The notes: generated by a model from the sequence alone, not told the origin. A DNA stretch of 64,000 bases from Lysinibacillus sp. KCTC 33748 (GCF_002237755.1 NZ_MWSJ01000024.1:1-64000), one strand, 5' to 3'. Counted from the stretch's first letter, positions 7,768 to 16,730 are shown. Numbers and translations: made by a program.

Positions 7768-8363
7768 TTATATCCCACCTTTTTTAATTCTCTTAAAAAA
7801 ATGGTAACTGCCTGATTAAAGAGTGATTCTAGTGCTTTAAGCTCCTGCGTATTTGTCAGTTGACATAAGCCTCCTAGCCATGTGCCTAGTAGAACCGTCC
7901 ACTCATCAATATTGCCATTAACAAATTCTCCTCGATCCATGCCTTCTTGAAGGATCGCACGATAAGCACCCATCGGTATAACCGCTAAATTGTATAACTG
8001 TTCCACTGATTCAGGGCTCGATTTTGGATTGGAAGCTAGTTCTTGCCCGGATCTTAATAAAGGTGTTTGGTAATGATAGAGAACATGCATGGCCATGCCA
8101 TATAGTTTCTCTGCTGCCGTAAAGTAGATACACTCTTTTTGAAGCCATTTGTTGTGCCAATCTTGCATTGTTTGTTGTGCTAGAAGTACAAAAAGCTTTT
8201 CTTTGTTTTCAAAATGGTAATAAATATGTCCCTTGCTGTAGCCTGAAGCGGTTGAAATATCTCCGACTGATGTTTGATTATAGCCCTTTTGAGAAAACAA
8301 ACTAACCGCATGTTCCATAATTTCAACTTTTGCTTTCTCGCTATCATAACGTCTTTTATTCAA
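7764..8363 (-). CDS. TetR/AcrR-family transcriptional regulator
   Basis: 199 residues. The N-terminal TetR helix-turn-helix covers about residues 10-55 (FSQKGYNQTSVGDISTASG, then YSKGHIYYHFENKEKLF). The C-terminal ligand domain is variable as usual. It starts at TTG 8363, eight to nine bases after an AAGGGG site. It is the first gene of an operon with the GDSL hydrolase and the broken SDR. A palindrome 25 bp upstream (8388-8399) next to a TATAAT box suggests autorepression; the inducer is unknown. Confidence 0.87.
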   Translation of the reverse strand: MNKRRYDSEKAKVEIMEHAVSLFSQKGYNQTSVGDISTASGYSKGHIYYHFENKEKLFVLLAQQTMQDWHNKWLQKECIYFTAAEKLYGMAMHVLYHYQTPLLRSGQELASNPKSSPESVEQLYNLAVIPMGAYRAILQEGMDRGEFVNGNIDEWTVLLGTWLGGLCQLTNTQELKALESLFNQAVTIFLRELKKVGYK

Positions 8364-8387
8364 TGATTTAACCCCTTCATAAGATTT

Positions 8388-8412
8388 GAACGGTCGTTCT
8401 AATTGTATTATA
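8388..8412 (-). promoter_or_regulatory. TetR operator and -10 box
   Basis: GAACG and CGTTC flank a 2-bp centre (8388-8399). This palindrome class is common for autoregulated TetR/AcrR proteins. On the minus strand a perfect TATAAT (8412-8407) lies directly upstream, so the palindrome covers the transcription start region. No good -35 is visible. Confidence 0.55.
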
Positions 8413-8593
8413 CAATATTTTACTATTAGAAGAATGGGTAATTACCTAAAGCATCAAGTTTTAATAATTGCTACGAACAGAGCCCGCTATAAAAGTTTCT
8501 TACCTTTTATGCTAATACATAATTTGGTTGGAAGAAATATTAACCAAACTGTTGAACTATGAATTATGCTTTAAAAATCAGGAGGGGAATAAT

Positions 8594-8943
8594 ATGGGGA
8601 GAGTAGTTGGGTTTGAATTAAATAGTCAGGAGCCAGAAAAAGCTGCCGCGTTTTATGCCAAGGTTTTTGGTTGGGAAGTAGCTGCACCTAATTGGGAATA
8701 TAGGGGCGTAACAACTGGAGATGATAATAAATCAGGGATTAACGGCGGTATTGCAAAGGGACCACATGACTATCCTTTTGGAACACGTATTCAAATTGAA
8801 GTTGATTCTATCGATGAGGCTATTTCAAAGGCACGCAAAATGGTGCCGCTATTGTACGAGATAAAATGGAATTTGATGAATTTTACCTTGCCTATCTGTT
8901 AGACCCAACTGGACTAGGCTTTGGCATGATTCAAAACAAATAA
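8594..8943 (+). pseudogene. VOC-family (glyoxalase-like) protein, frameshifted
   Basis: Starts at ATG 8594, six bases after GGAGGGG, with a typical VOC N-terminus (VVGFELNSQEPEKAAAFYAK). After ISKARK the frame breaks at an A4 run (8837-8840). One additional A would give ISKARKNGAAIVRDKMEF, continuing in the other frame through LLDPTGLGFGMIQNK to a stop at 8943 and a normal length of about 117 residues. Either a genuine 1-bp deletion or a homopolymer sequencing error explains it. Enzymatic role unknown. Confidence 0.75.
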
Positions 8944-9060
8944 TCTGACTGATTAACAAGTCCTTGCAGTGGATTTTTGGGGCTTGTTTGTTAATAAATA
9001 AGATTGGAAATAATATCTAAAAAAGTATAGTATGAATAGTAGAGAAAGAGAGGGAAAGAC

Positions 9061-10146
9061 ATGAAAAAGATGTTAAAAATAGTATGTGCACTATTATTAG
9101 CTGTTTGGTTAATACCGATTGAAAGTGTACATGCAGCGAGCTTCAAAGATGTGTCCAAGGATAATATATTGATAACGGAAATTGATTACTTAGTGGAAAA
9201 AGGAATTATTAATGGCTATCCTAATAACCTATTTAAACCAGATACATATGTAACGAGAGCGCAAGTAGCTGTCATGTTAACACGTGCTTTAGGATTGCAA
9301 ACGACGAATGTCAAAGATCCAAAGTATCAGGATGTACCTTCTACACATCCCTATTATAAAGAAATTGCGGCAATGCAAAATGCTGGGATTTTCGATGCGG
9401 CACAGAAATTTAATCCGAATGCAACTCTTTCAAGAGGGGATATGGCGATTGTGCTGCAAAGAGCATTTAAAATAAAGGGATCTGAGACAAGCTATTTTAC
9501 AGATGTTTCAGAGAAGGCAAGGGGCTATAAGGAAATCTCGATAATTTATAGTAATAATATAACAAGAGGATATGATGATGGTTCATTTAAGCCAAATGTA
9601 CCTTTAACGCGAGCTCATTTTTCAGCATTTTTAGCTCGTGCATTAACGTTATCGAATCCGAATCTATTAAAAGATACGGCGTATGACTATACGTATGCGC
9701 ATTATTCGTTGGAAGACAAAAAACAGTATACATTAAAATATCAGTATAGTCATCATGAGGGTAATGATGTTTGGGCCGTAACAGATTTGAATTCTAATAA
9801 GATATTTAATGATGAGCTTTTATTTAGTGGCGAGTTTTATGGTCAAGCAAATGGCAGAAGTTCACATATGCATTACGATTTTGCTTTCAGTTTACCACTT
9901 AGAATTGGTGTGATCGCACATGAAAATGATGACGGGGTAATTTCAGGAATCCGAATTACTGTTAAAGCAACAGATGGCACTGTCCAAGCAGGTGGTGTCA
10001 ATTATAATAATGTAATTGTTCTAGAAGAAAAGTCCATATACAGTGATGGAGTTTCAACATATTACTTTGTCGAAGGTATCGGTTTAGTTAAAGAGCTTTA
10101 CAATGATGTTGTTGTTTATGAGTTACTCGATCGTACAGCCAATTAA
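9061..10146 (+). CDS. secreted protein with three S-layer homology domains
   Basis: 361 residues. Signal peptide at about 1-26 ending VHAA. Three SLH domains follow: FKDVSKDN... (about 28-80), YQDVPSTH... (88-138) and FTDVSEKA... (145-195), each with the TRA-like motif (VTRAQ, LSRGD, LTRAH). SLH triplets bind pyruvylated secondary cell-wall polymer and anchor proteins to the wall. The C-terminal portion of about 160 residues matches no family I recognise. The gene is monocistronic, with an AGAGAGGGA site before ATG 9061 and a terminator after it. Confidence 0.85.
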   Translation: MKKMLKIVCALLLAVWLIPIESVHAASFKDVSKDNILITEIDYLVEKGIINGYPNNLFKPDTYVTRAQVAVMLTRALGLQTTNVKDPKYQDVPSTHPYYKEIAAMQNAGIFDAAQKFNPNATLSRGDMAIVLQRAFKIKGSETSYFTDVSEKARGYKEISIIYSNNITRGYDDGSFKPNVPLTRAHFSAFLARALTLSNPNLLKDTAYDYTYAHYSLEDKKQYTLKYQYSHHEGNDVWAVTDLNSNKIFNDELLFSGEFYGQANGRSSHMHYDFAFSLPLRIGVIAHENDDGVISGIRITVKATDGTVQAGGVNYNNVIVLEEKSIYSDGVSTYYFVEGIGLVKELYNDVVVYELLDRTAN

Positions 10147-10161
10147 ATGTTAGCTACATGG

Positions 10162-10199
10162 AAAGCAAGTCTCCTATGAATGAGGAGGCTGCTTTTTGT
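10162..10199. terminator. terminator after the SLH protein gene
   Basis: Imperfect stem AAGCAAGTCTCCT/AGGAGGCTGCTT followed by T5. It lies between convergent genes. Confidence 0.75.
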
Positions 10200-10209
10200 C
10201 ATGAAGCAT

Positions 10210-10953
10210 CTAATCTAATGTAATATGAAAAAAACGATGAAGTGCTTGTCGCCAATCCTTTTCGTTATGAGTTGAATAGGTCGTTAGGGATTGTCCCTCG
10301 TAGATTCGGAATTCATTGTTAAGCATTGTATGACGTCCGCGAGGGGTACGAATCATAGCAATTTTATTTTTTTGTTTAGAAAGTCTTGGCGCAAACTTTG
10401 CATCGTTAGCGTCATCGAAAAAACTATATAGTAAACGCCAACCCTGTTTTGTTTGTTCGTATAGCATCCAGCCGTTCACTTCATCTCGTTCAATTTTATA
10501 AAGTTCATTACCTTCACGGTGTTGATGCCCAGCTATTAGTGGCACTGGCTTACAAGGGGCTACTGCACCTACCCCAACATCTGAAATATATGAATGCCCA
10601 GCAAAGTGGACAAGCAATAGCTGGTGCATAGGTACATCCTCAACAGGAGTATCATCTTCAACGTTGCGCCAAAACTGAGCATAGCGATTGGTTACAGAAA
10701 AGCCAAGCTCGCGAAGAAGCCAACTAAATAAAATATTTAGTTCAAAGCAATTTCCTCCACGATGTTGAATAATAATTTTTTGAAAAAGGTCAGGGATAGC
10801 GAAGGAGATGCCATATTTCAAGGCAACATCTAGGTTCTCATAAGGAATTATATGTAGATGTCTTGTTTGGAGCTGACCAAGTAGCTTAATGGAAGGCTCT
10901 AAAGATCCTTGAAATTGAATAAGCTTCAAATATTGCTGTATTTGTGAATTCAT
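10210..10953 (-). CDS. nat: arylamine N-acetyltransferase
   Basis: 247 residues, NAT family: transfers acetyl from acetyl-CoA to arylamines or arylhydrazines. The catalytic triad is visible: Cys69 in RGGNCFE, His110 in MHQLLLV and Asp125 in SDVGVGA. The N-terminal PYENLDV motif is also typical. ATG 10953 follows an AAGGAGTGAGG site. It is a single gene convergent with the SLH protein gene. A detoxification role is inferred from the family. Confidence 0.9.
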   Translation of the reverse strand: MNSQIQQYLKLIQFQGSLEPSIKLLGQLQTRHLHIIPYENLDVALKYGISFAIPDLFQKIIIQHRGGNCFELNILFSWLLRELGFSVTNRYAQFWRNVEDDTPVEDVPMHQLLLVHFAGHSYISDVGVGAVAPCKPVPLIAGHQHREGNELYKIERDEVNGWMLYEQTKQGWRLLYSFFDDANDAKFAPRLSKQKNKIAMIRTPRGRHTMLNNEFRIYEGQSLTTYSTHNEKDWRQALHRFFHITLD

Positions 10954-11134
10954 AATATCGCCTCACTCCTTATTAAATAACATAACCGAAATAGCTAAAG
11001 AATACACGTGATTATTAGTAAGAAAATAATAGAAAAATAGGTAAATAACTTGTAAAATTAAAATATTAGCTACTATAAGAATAATATTCACTATTAGTCT
11101 AGTTAATAATAATGATTGTAAGGTAGGTATACGA

Positions 11135-11872
11135 ATGACAAGCGAAATTAAATGCGAAATGAAATGGATAGAAGTAAATTCATACGATGAAATGAGCGAA
11201 GTAGCAGCGGATATTTTCACTAAACAATTACAAACAAAGCCAGCAAGTATTTTAGGATTAGCAACTGGTGGTTCTCCAGTAGGGATGTATAAGGAATTAG
11301 TGAGACGCCAACAAGCTGGAAATATTTCTTTTAACGACGTGATCACTTTTAACCTAGACGAATATGTAGGTCTCGACCAATCAAGTCCCGCAAGTTATTG
11401 GACATTTATGCATGAGAACTTATTCAATCATGTAGATATTAAGGAAGAAAATATACATTTACCAAATGGCAAGGCAGAAAATTTAGATGCGGAGTGTGTC
11501 GCTTATGATGCTCGAATCAAGGAAGCGGGAGGCATTGACCTTCAGCTATTAGGCATCGGCGTTAACGGACATATTGGCTTTAACGAACCGGGCACATCTT
11601 TCGAATCACTGACTAATATCGTAGAGTTAACAGAATCTACACGCACAGAAAATGCCATCTATTTTGAAGACTCTAAGGATGTACCGACGCATGCTATTAC
11701 AATGGGTATTCAATCTATTATGAATGCCAAGGAAATCGTCCTAATTGCATTTGGTGAGAAAAAACTAGAGGCTATGGAAAAATTAAAAAGTGGAATCATC
11801 ACTGAAGATTTCCCAGCAAGTCAATTATTAAACCATCCGAATGTAACGGTTATTTACGGCGGAACAAAATAG
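11135..11872 (+). CDS. nagB: glucosamine-6-phosphate deaminase
   Basis: 245 residues, the usual NagB length. It converts glucosamine-6-phosphate to fructose-6-phosphate and ammonia in amino-sugar catabolism. Motifs: ATGGSPVGMY (phosphate loop), FNLDEYVGL (catalytic Asp) and GIGVNGHIGFNEPG (catalytic His loop). ATG 11135 follows AAGGTAGG; MKWIEV at 11159 is a possible alternative but lacks a ribosome site. nagA and a nagR-type regulator are not adjacent, unlike the common nagAB operon. Confidence 0.93.
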   Translation: MTSEIKCEMKWIEVNSYDEMSEVAADIFTKQLQTKPASILGLATGGSPVGMYKELVRRQQAGNISFNDVITFNLDEYVGLDQSSPASYWTFMHENLFNHVDIKEENIHLPNGKAENLDAECVAYDARIKEAGGIDLQLLGIGVNGHIGFNEPGTSFESLTNIVELTESTRTENAIYFEDSKDVPTHAITMGIQSIMNAKEIVLIAFGEKKLEAMEKLKSGIITEDFPASQLLNHPNVTVIYGGTK

Positions 11873-11884
11873 AAATTAAGCGTT

Positions 11885-11927
11885 AAGCGTAGACTTTATT
11901 TTATTTGAAGTCTGCGCTTATTTTTTT
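11885..11927 (+). terminator. terminator after nagB
   Basis: Stem AAGCGTAGACTT/AAGTCTGCGCTT (one mismatch) and a T-run. Confidence 0.88.
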
Positions 11928-11936
11928 GAATTCGAA

Positions 11937-12400
11937 GGGACGGGGATAGGAATCAGAGCGACGGATAGAATTGACAAAGTGACGAAAGAAAGGCGAGAGC
12001 GACGGAAAAAAGAGCCGAAGTGACGGAAAGAAAGGCGAGAGTGACGGAAAGAAGAGCCGAAGTGACGGATAGAAATCAGAGTGGCGGATAGAATGGGCAA
12101 AGCGACGGATAGAAAGGCGGGAGCGACGGAAAGAAGAGCCGAAGTGACGGATAGAAGTCAGAGCGACGGATAGAATTGGCGAAGCGACGGAAAGAAAGGC
12201 GAGAGTGACGGAAAGAAGGGCCGAAGTGACGGAAAGAAATTAGAGCGACGGATAGAATTGGCAAAGCGACGGAAAGAAATGCGAGAGCGACGGATAGAAC
12301 AATCAAAGTCGTGGATAGAACAGCCAGAGTCGTGGATAGAACAATCAAAATCGTGGATAGAACAGCCAAAATCGTGGATAGCCCCGCCAAAGTCGTGGTA
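11937..12400 (+). repeat. 21-bp tandem array with an 82-bp higher-order period
   Basis: About 22 contiguous units of the form G(T/C)GACGGA(A/T)AGAA plus a variable tail. Most units are 21 bp and every fourth is 19 bp, giving an 82-bp higher-order unit (21+21+19+21) repeated exactly at 12020-12101, 12102-12183 and 12184-12265, with partial copies on both sides. From 12287 the array changes to an alternating pair of 21-bp units with GTCGTGGATAGAAC cores. The plus strand is very purine-rich. Open frames through it are not conserved, because 82 is not a multiple of 3. Not CRISPR: there are no spacers. Confidence 0.92.
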
Positions 12401-12502
12401 TTCACCCGGACATTTAGATGTTATAGGCATTAGCTTCGCCATTAATCAATGCTACAATATTATCTATATGCTAGAATGAGAAAAACAATAGGAGGGGTTA
12501 GG

Positions 12503-13405
12503 GTGAAAAGCACCGTACCACATTTAGAAAAGGGCGATACAGTTGGTCTTGTGGCTTTATCAAGTCAAGTAAAGCCCGAAAAGCTAGGAGATGCAATAGC
12601 CTTTCTTGAAGAGTTAGGTCTTAACTATGTAATTGGGGATACGATTCAGGCAAAGCATGATTATCTTGCAGGTAATGATGAGGAGCGTCTGGCTGACTTT
12701 CATGAGATGGTGAGAAATCCAGAGGTGAAGGCAATTTTTTGTGTTAAGGGGGGCTATGGCTCTGCACGAATTGCGGAAAAGATTGACTACGGACTACTAG
12801 AGGAAAATCCGAAAATCTTCTGGGGCTTCTCTGATCTTACATATTTACATTGTGCGATTAATGAATATGCTAATTTAGTGACGTTTCATGGACCGCTCCT
12901 TATGTCAGTAGATAGAATAGATGATTTATCAAAGAAAATGTTTTTACAGTTATTTTCACCGATGGAGTTACAGTATACGGAGGATATTGCGCCGTTAACA
13001 ACGATTGCACCTGGTGTTGCTCGTGGCCAGATTATTGGTGGCAATTTACGTCGTCTTGTTAACACATTAGGTACTAAATTTGAAGTGCGCACGGAAGGTC
13101 GCATTTTATTGATCGAGGAGCTTGGAGAAACTATTCCAAGAATCGATGAGATGTTGCAGCAATTAAAACAGGCGAGAAAGCTTGAACAGTTAGCAGGTGT
13201 TATGATAGGTTCCTTCACGCAAACGGAAGCGGATGAAGCGGCACTAATGACTTTAATGAAGGACTATTTTGCGGATTTAGACGTTCCGGTTGTAGCAGGC
13301 TTTAAAATTGGTCATGATTCAACGAATATTGCTATTCCATTAGGGGTAGATGCTATTTTAGATGCACAGGAAAAGGTACTGAAAATTTTGCCTGGTGTGC
13401 ATTAA
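12503..13405 (+). CDS. S66-family LD-carboxypeptidase (LdcA/MccF-like)
   Basis: 300 residues. Serine peptidase family S66 removes the terminal D-alanine from L,D-linked murein peptides (LdcA) or cleaves microcin C (MccF). The nucleophile motif KGGYGS (Ser near residue 87), the Glu region LIEELGE and the His region GHDSTNIAIPLG form the Ser-Glu-His triad. I chose GTG 12503, six bases after an AGGAGGGG site; the longer frame from 12449 has none. No signal peptide, so murein recycling in the cytoplasm is the likely role. Confidence 0.87.
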   Translation: MKSTVPHLEKGDTVGLVALSSQVKPEKLGDAIAFLEELGLNYVIGDTIQAKHDYLAGNDEERLADFHEMVRNPEVKAIFCVKGGYGSARIAEKIDYGLLEENPKIFWGFSDLTYLHCAINEYANLVTFHGPLLMSVDRIDDLSKKMFLQLFSPMELQYTEDIAPLTTIAPGVARGQIIGGNLRRLVNTLGTKFEVRTEGRILLIEELGETIPRIDEMLQQLKQARKLEQLAGVMIGSFTQTEADEAALMTLMKDYFADLDVPVVAGFKIGHDSTNIAIPLGVDAILDAQEKVLKILPGVH

Positions 13406-13408
13406 AAG

Positions 13409-13443
13409 AACGCTCAGCACTTTATAGTGTGCTGAGCGTTTTT
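13409..13443. terminator. bidirectional terminator between LD-carboxypeptidase and catalase genes
   Basis: Perfect 12-bp stem AACGCTCAGCAC/GTGCTGAGCGTT with flanking A and T runs. It serves the two convergent genes. Confidence 0.9.
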
Positions 13444-13460
13444 ATTGTGAGGTTATTTTA

Positions 13461-15047
13461 TTAATAAGGCTCTGCGTCATGACCTTTATCTACAGCCTTT
13501 TTAGGCGCTTTATCACCATCAATATTGCCAAGTGGCTTTGATGAAGAAGAATCATTCTGAGCTTTTTGCAACCCTTCTTTTAACAAGCGACCATACTCCT
13601 CGTCGGCTTCCTCCGCTAATGCGATCATCGCCTCTTGAATGGCACTATTGCAGACTGCTAAATCACGAATTAAGTTTTCAAGCAATTCGTCTCGCTCCCA
13701 TTGCTCAAAATTGCGATACGTTTCTCCAGCTTGCTTTGTATTACTTTGACGATCAATAGATTCCCTAACGAGATTACCTTCCACATGTGGTGTATGTTCC
13801 TTAGCAGTTTGGGTAGCTTCCTTTAAACCATTTAACATTGAAGGCTCATAGTTAATATGAGGATTTTGCCCTGGAGCTAAATCACGCTTATACATCATTT
13901 GACCACCATTTTGATTGGTTGCTACTCGTTTTTTAGGAGCATTGATAGGAAGTTGTAAATAGTTTGCACCTACGCGATGACGCTGTGTATCAGAATAAGA
14001 GAAGGTACGACCTTGTAACATTTTATCATCTGAGAAATCCAATCCGTCCACAAGCACACCTGTACCGAATGTAGCCTGTTCAACCTCAGCAAAATAATCT
14101 TCTGGATTTTTATTTAACACCATTTTACCAACTGGATACCATGGGAACTGATCATAAGGCCAAAGCTTCGTATCATCTAATGGATCAAAATCAAGCTCTG
14201 GATGCGAACCATCCTCCATAATTTGGACGTTAAGCTCCCATTCAGGGTAATCATCTTTTTCAATTGCATCGTATAAATCCTGCGTGGCATGATTAAAGTT
14301 TTTCTTTTGGATTTCTTCCGCTTCTTTTTGTGTTAAGTTTTTAATGCCCTGTAAAGGTTCCCAATGATATTTTACAAGGACTGCTTTACCTTCGCAATTG
14401 ACCCATTTATACGTATTGACACCAGAGCCTTGCATCATTCGATAATTAGCTGGAATACCCCATGGTGAATAAATGAATGTCACCATATGAAAAGATTCTG
14501 GTGAGCTTGCACAGAAATCAAAAAAGCGTTCAACGTCTTGGATATTTGTAATAGGATCAGGCTTAAAGGCGTGAATCATATCCGGGAATTTCATAGCATC
14601 GCGGATAAAGAAGATTTTTAAATTATTGCCGACTAAATCCCAGTTACCATCCTCAGTATAAAATTTTACAGCAAAGCCTCGTGGATCTCGTAATGTTTCT
14701 GGTGAATGGCCACCATGAATAACGGTTGAGAAACGCACAAAAACAGGCGTCTGCTTGCCCTTTTCCTGAAATACTTTAGCTCTTGTATAGTTAGAAATAG
14801 GCTTATCCCCGACTACTCCGTATGTTTCAAAATAGCCATGCGCCCCAGCACCTCGAGCATGAACAACACGCTCAGGAACTCTTTCGCGGTCAAAGTGACT
14901 TATTTTCTCTATAAAATCATAGTTTTCAAGGGTTGCAGGTCCTCGATTACTGACAGTTCGTATATTTTGATTGTTAGTAATAGGATGCCCCTGTCGATTT
15001 GTCAAGGTCATGTCATGCTCGTCTGTTGAATCATGTTGTTTTGTCAT
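13461..15047 (-). CDS. heme catalase (KatA/KatX type)
   Basis: 528 residues, small-subunit monofunctional catalase: 2 H2O2 to O2 and 2 H2O. Visible are the distal His63 in RVVHARG, the active-site Asn in LVGNN (about 141-142) and the proximal heme-ligand Tyr region [12 protein letters not shown]. The segment following GNN is LKIF rather than the common TPIF or LPVF. ATG 15047 is preceded by AAAGGGGTT; an in-frame extension to 15098 lacks a ribosome site. The C-terminus ends in a Ser/Lys/Asp-rich tail. Two terminator-like hairpins lie in the upstream region. I cannot tell vegetative KatA from spore KatX. Confidence 0.93.
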   Translation of the reverse strand: MTKQHDSTDEHDMTLTNRQGHPITNNQNIRTVSNRGPATLENYDFIEKISHFDRERVPERVVHARGAGAHGYFETYGVVGDKPISNYTRAKVFQEKGKQTPVFVRFSTVIHGGHSPETLRDPRGFAVKFYTEDGNWDLVGNNLKIFFIRDAMKFPDMIHAFKPDPITNIQDVERFFDFCASSPESFHMVTFIYSPWGIPANYRMMQGSGVNTYKWVNCEGKAVLVKYHWEPLQGIKNLTQKEAEEIQKKNFNHATQDLYDAIEKDDYPEWELNVQIMEDGSHPELDFDPLDDTKLWPYDQFPWYPVGKMVLNKNPEDYFAEVEQATFGTGVLVDGLDFSDDKMLQGRTFSYSDTQRHRVGANYLQLPINAPKKRVATNQNGGQMMYKRDLAPGQNPHINYEPSMLNGLKEATQTAKEHTPHVEGNLVRESIDRQSNTKQAGETYRNFEQWERDELLENLIRDLAVCNSAIQEAMIALAEEADEEYGRLLKEGLQKAQNDSSSSKPLGNIDGDKAPKKAVDKGHDAEPY

Positions 15048-15107
15048 TGTATAACCCCTTTCATTTGATATAGCCATTGTGTCCATATTAGTGAACAAAT
15101 AGACATG

Positions 15108-15141
15108 AAAAAACTCTCCTGCACACGAGATGAGTGAGAGT
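15108..15141 (-). terminator. terminator-like hairpin in the catalase leader (proximal)
   Basis: On the minus strand ACTCTC ... GAGAGT (arms 15141-15136 and 15118-15113) is followed by T6, only about 60 bp before the catalase start. It resembles the distal hairpin at 15221-15254. Attenuation is an inference. Confidence 0.5.
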
Positions 15142-15220
15142 CAACGAAAGTGAATTATCAAAATATAATTAAAAATTTAAAAATGTTGATTTTGACTTTG
15201 TTGATATTCATTGCGAATTT

Positions 15221-15254
15221 AAAAAGCCCTCCCACACACAAGGTGTAAGAGAGC
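15221..15254 (-). terminator. terminator-like hairpin in the catalase leader (distal)
   Basis: On the minus strand GCTCTCTTACACC ... GTGTGGGAGGGC (15254-15226) followed by T5. The sequence is clearly related to the proximal hairpin, so the two look like a duplicated element. Confidence 0.5.
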
Positions 15255-15801
15255 TATTGGATGGCGTTTTCGAATGATTTATTAAGTTCACAGGTATGGC
15301 CATTGCATATAGTTGGTTATTAGTCATTGGTCATACAGTAACAGGTAACTTGTCATTGGTTTCGTTTATGTTAGCTCCAAAAAGCTAGTTTTGAAAACAG
15401 CACATCCAATTTGATATGAAGTCTTATCGACTCCATAACCTATTGTATACATTTCCTTATGATATGAAAAGCTCTAATTCATCGGACGTACTGTAAGTCA
15501 TTACTAATAAATTACATACTCTAATAACGAGCAAAGATTCATATTTGTTACAAATTTTCGAAAGGCTCACAGTGACATGCTGAGGATAAATGTCAATATT
15601 ATTTTATATTTGAATTGTTTATTCCTGTACACATACTCGTCCTAATCTTTACTAGTTTAAATCTTGATATACAAGTGTTTATTGCTTTTTACTGGGGTTG
15701 AGAAGCCATAAAAATTCGGTTTGTCAATTGTAATTGCTTCGGTGCAATTAAGCTTTTAAACATAGTTTTAATATCCCGCAAAACCTTAATTTCTCCAAAA
15801 T
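15255..15801. other. long intergenic region without a gene
   Basis: AT-rich sequence between the divergent catalase and lipoprotein genes. No open frame with a ribosome binding site is visible on either strand. It must contain the catalase promoter, but I see no convincing -35/-10 pair. Confidence 0.5.
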
Positions 15802-15861
15802 GTCGAAAAATGTCGAATGATAATCATGGTAATATACATCCAGTTTTGTAAGAATTATAAT
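15802..15861 (+). promoter_or_regulatory. tandem Spo0A-box-like sites and promoter
   Basis: TGTCGAA, matching the Spo0A box consensus TGNCGAA, occurs at 15802-15808 and 15812-15818, exactly 10 bp apart and therefore on the same helical face. A TATAAT box lies at 15856-15861, without a good -35, which fits an activator-dependent promoter for the lipoprotein gene at 15968. An overlapping partial Fur-like half (TGATAATCAT, 15819-15828) is weak. Confidence 0.5.
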
Positions 15862-15967
15862 AAGAGGATATTAAATAGAAATTTAAGTATTTTTTTCACT
15901 ATAATTCTATTTCATTGAATCTAGTAAAGTATATTTTTATTGATATGCATTCGGAGGGAAAAAGGTA

Positions 15968-16633
15968 ATGAAGAAAGCTTTATTATTACTTCTAGCAGTT
16001 ATGCTAGTTGGATGTTCCGGAGAGGGAACAGAGAAGAAAAAAGAGGTAGATGTAAAAAAAGAAGATGTTGTAGAGAAAGAACCAGCTGAGGAAAAGAAAG
16101 TCGTTCCAGTAAAATTTGAAGAGGTCGATCCTGAATCAAAGGCTGCGGTAGAAAAGCTTGTTAAAAAATACAATGTCAAAGTTGATGTATTTAAACAGGA
16201 TCCAGAAGATCCAATCGTAATAGATGAGATTTCAGAACCAATTACTAGTGAACTGAATAAAGAAGAGAATAATACATTCTCACAAATCTTATTGGAAACT
16301 GATTTTAAACAATATAAGGGTCATTATAAAGTAGAAGCTAAATATAACAATGATAAAAAAATAATTGGATATGGGGTTTCTATGGAAGGAGTGCCAGAAA
16401 ACGAAGTAAATGAAGAGGGAGATGAATGGGGAGAAGGAATTTCCTCCGCTATATCAATGGCTGCTATATTAGGAGTGAATGTAGATAAACTTATTGATGA
16501 ATTAGATAAAGCTGGAAATGAGAATAAAGGTACTCATACTTATACTGATCCTAATACTAATCATAATGTAACTTTCCTTATTGCTGATATGGATTTAGGA
16601 AAAATTGGAATTAATTTTGATTTAACAAAGTAG
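15968..16633 (+). CDS. lipoprotein of unknown function
   Basis: 221 residues. A signal sequence ends in the lipobox LVGC (Cys16), so the protein is lipid-anchored outside the membrane. Residues about 20-45 form a Lys/Glu-rich low-complexity linker, followed by a domain of about 160 residues that I do not recognise. The ribosome site GGAGGG lies 9 bases before ATG 15968. It is a single gene with its own terminator, behind the putative Spo0A boxes, so stationary-phase expression is plausible but unproven. Confidence 0.8.
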   Translation: MKKALLLLLAVMLVGCSGEGTEKKKEVDVKKEDVVEKEPAEEKKVVPVKFEEVDPESKAAVEKLVKKYNVKVDVFKQDPEDPIVIDEISEPITSELNKEENNTFSQILLETDFKQYKGHYKVEAKYNNDKKIIGYGVSMEGVPENEVNEEGDEWGEGISSAISMAAILGVNVDKLIDELDKAGNENKGTHTYTDPNTNHNVTFLIADMDLGKIGINFDLTK

Positions 16634-16635
16634 AA

Positions 16636-16709
16636 AAAAAGCATCCAAAAGCTGTACTCCAATTGTTAAACCCAATTGGAGGTGCAGTTCAAGAAGGATG
16701 CTTTTTTTA
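16636..16709 (+). terminator. nested terminator and palindromic repeat (copy 1)
   Basis: Outer stem AAAAAAGCATCC/GGATGCTTTTTT encloses an inner stem (CTCCAATTG with CAATTGGAG). The inner part belongs to a palindromic family also seen at 25331-25372 and 38079-38130 (core GCACCTCCAATTGTTA). It sits between convergent genes. Confidence 0.82.
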
Positions 16710-16730
16710 TTGCAGTATTTTACGATTTGA

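Noticed and set aside
11937..12400. CRISPR array
   Set aside because: Units are contiguous with no unique spacers and no cas gene is near.
11918..12442. Overlapping minus-strand open frames with 7-residue repeats
   Set aside because: They arise from the 21-bp array; the 19-bp units shift frame every 82 bp and no ribosome binding site is present.
15150..15180. PerR box upstream of catalase
   Set aside because: The best match (TTATCAAAATATAAT) agrees with the consensus at only about 8 of 14 positions, expected by chance in AT-rich DNA.
15819..15833. Fur box before the lipoprotein gene
   Set aside because: Only one half matches well; the other half deviates, and the Spo0A boxes explain the site better.
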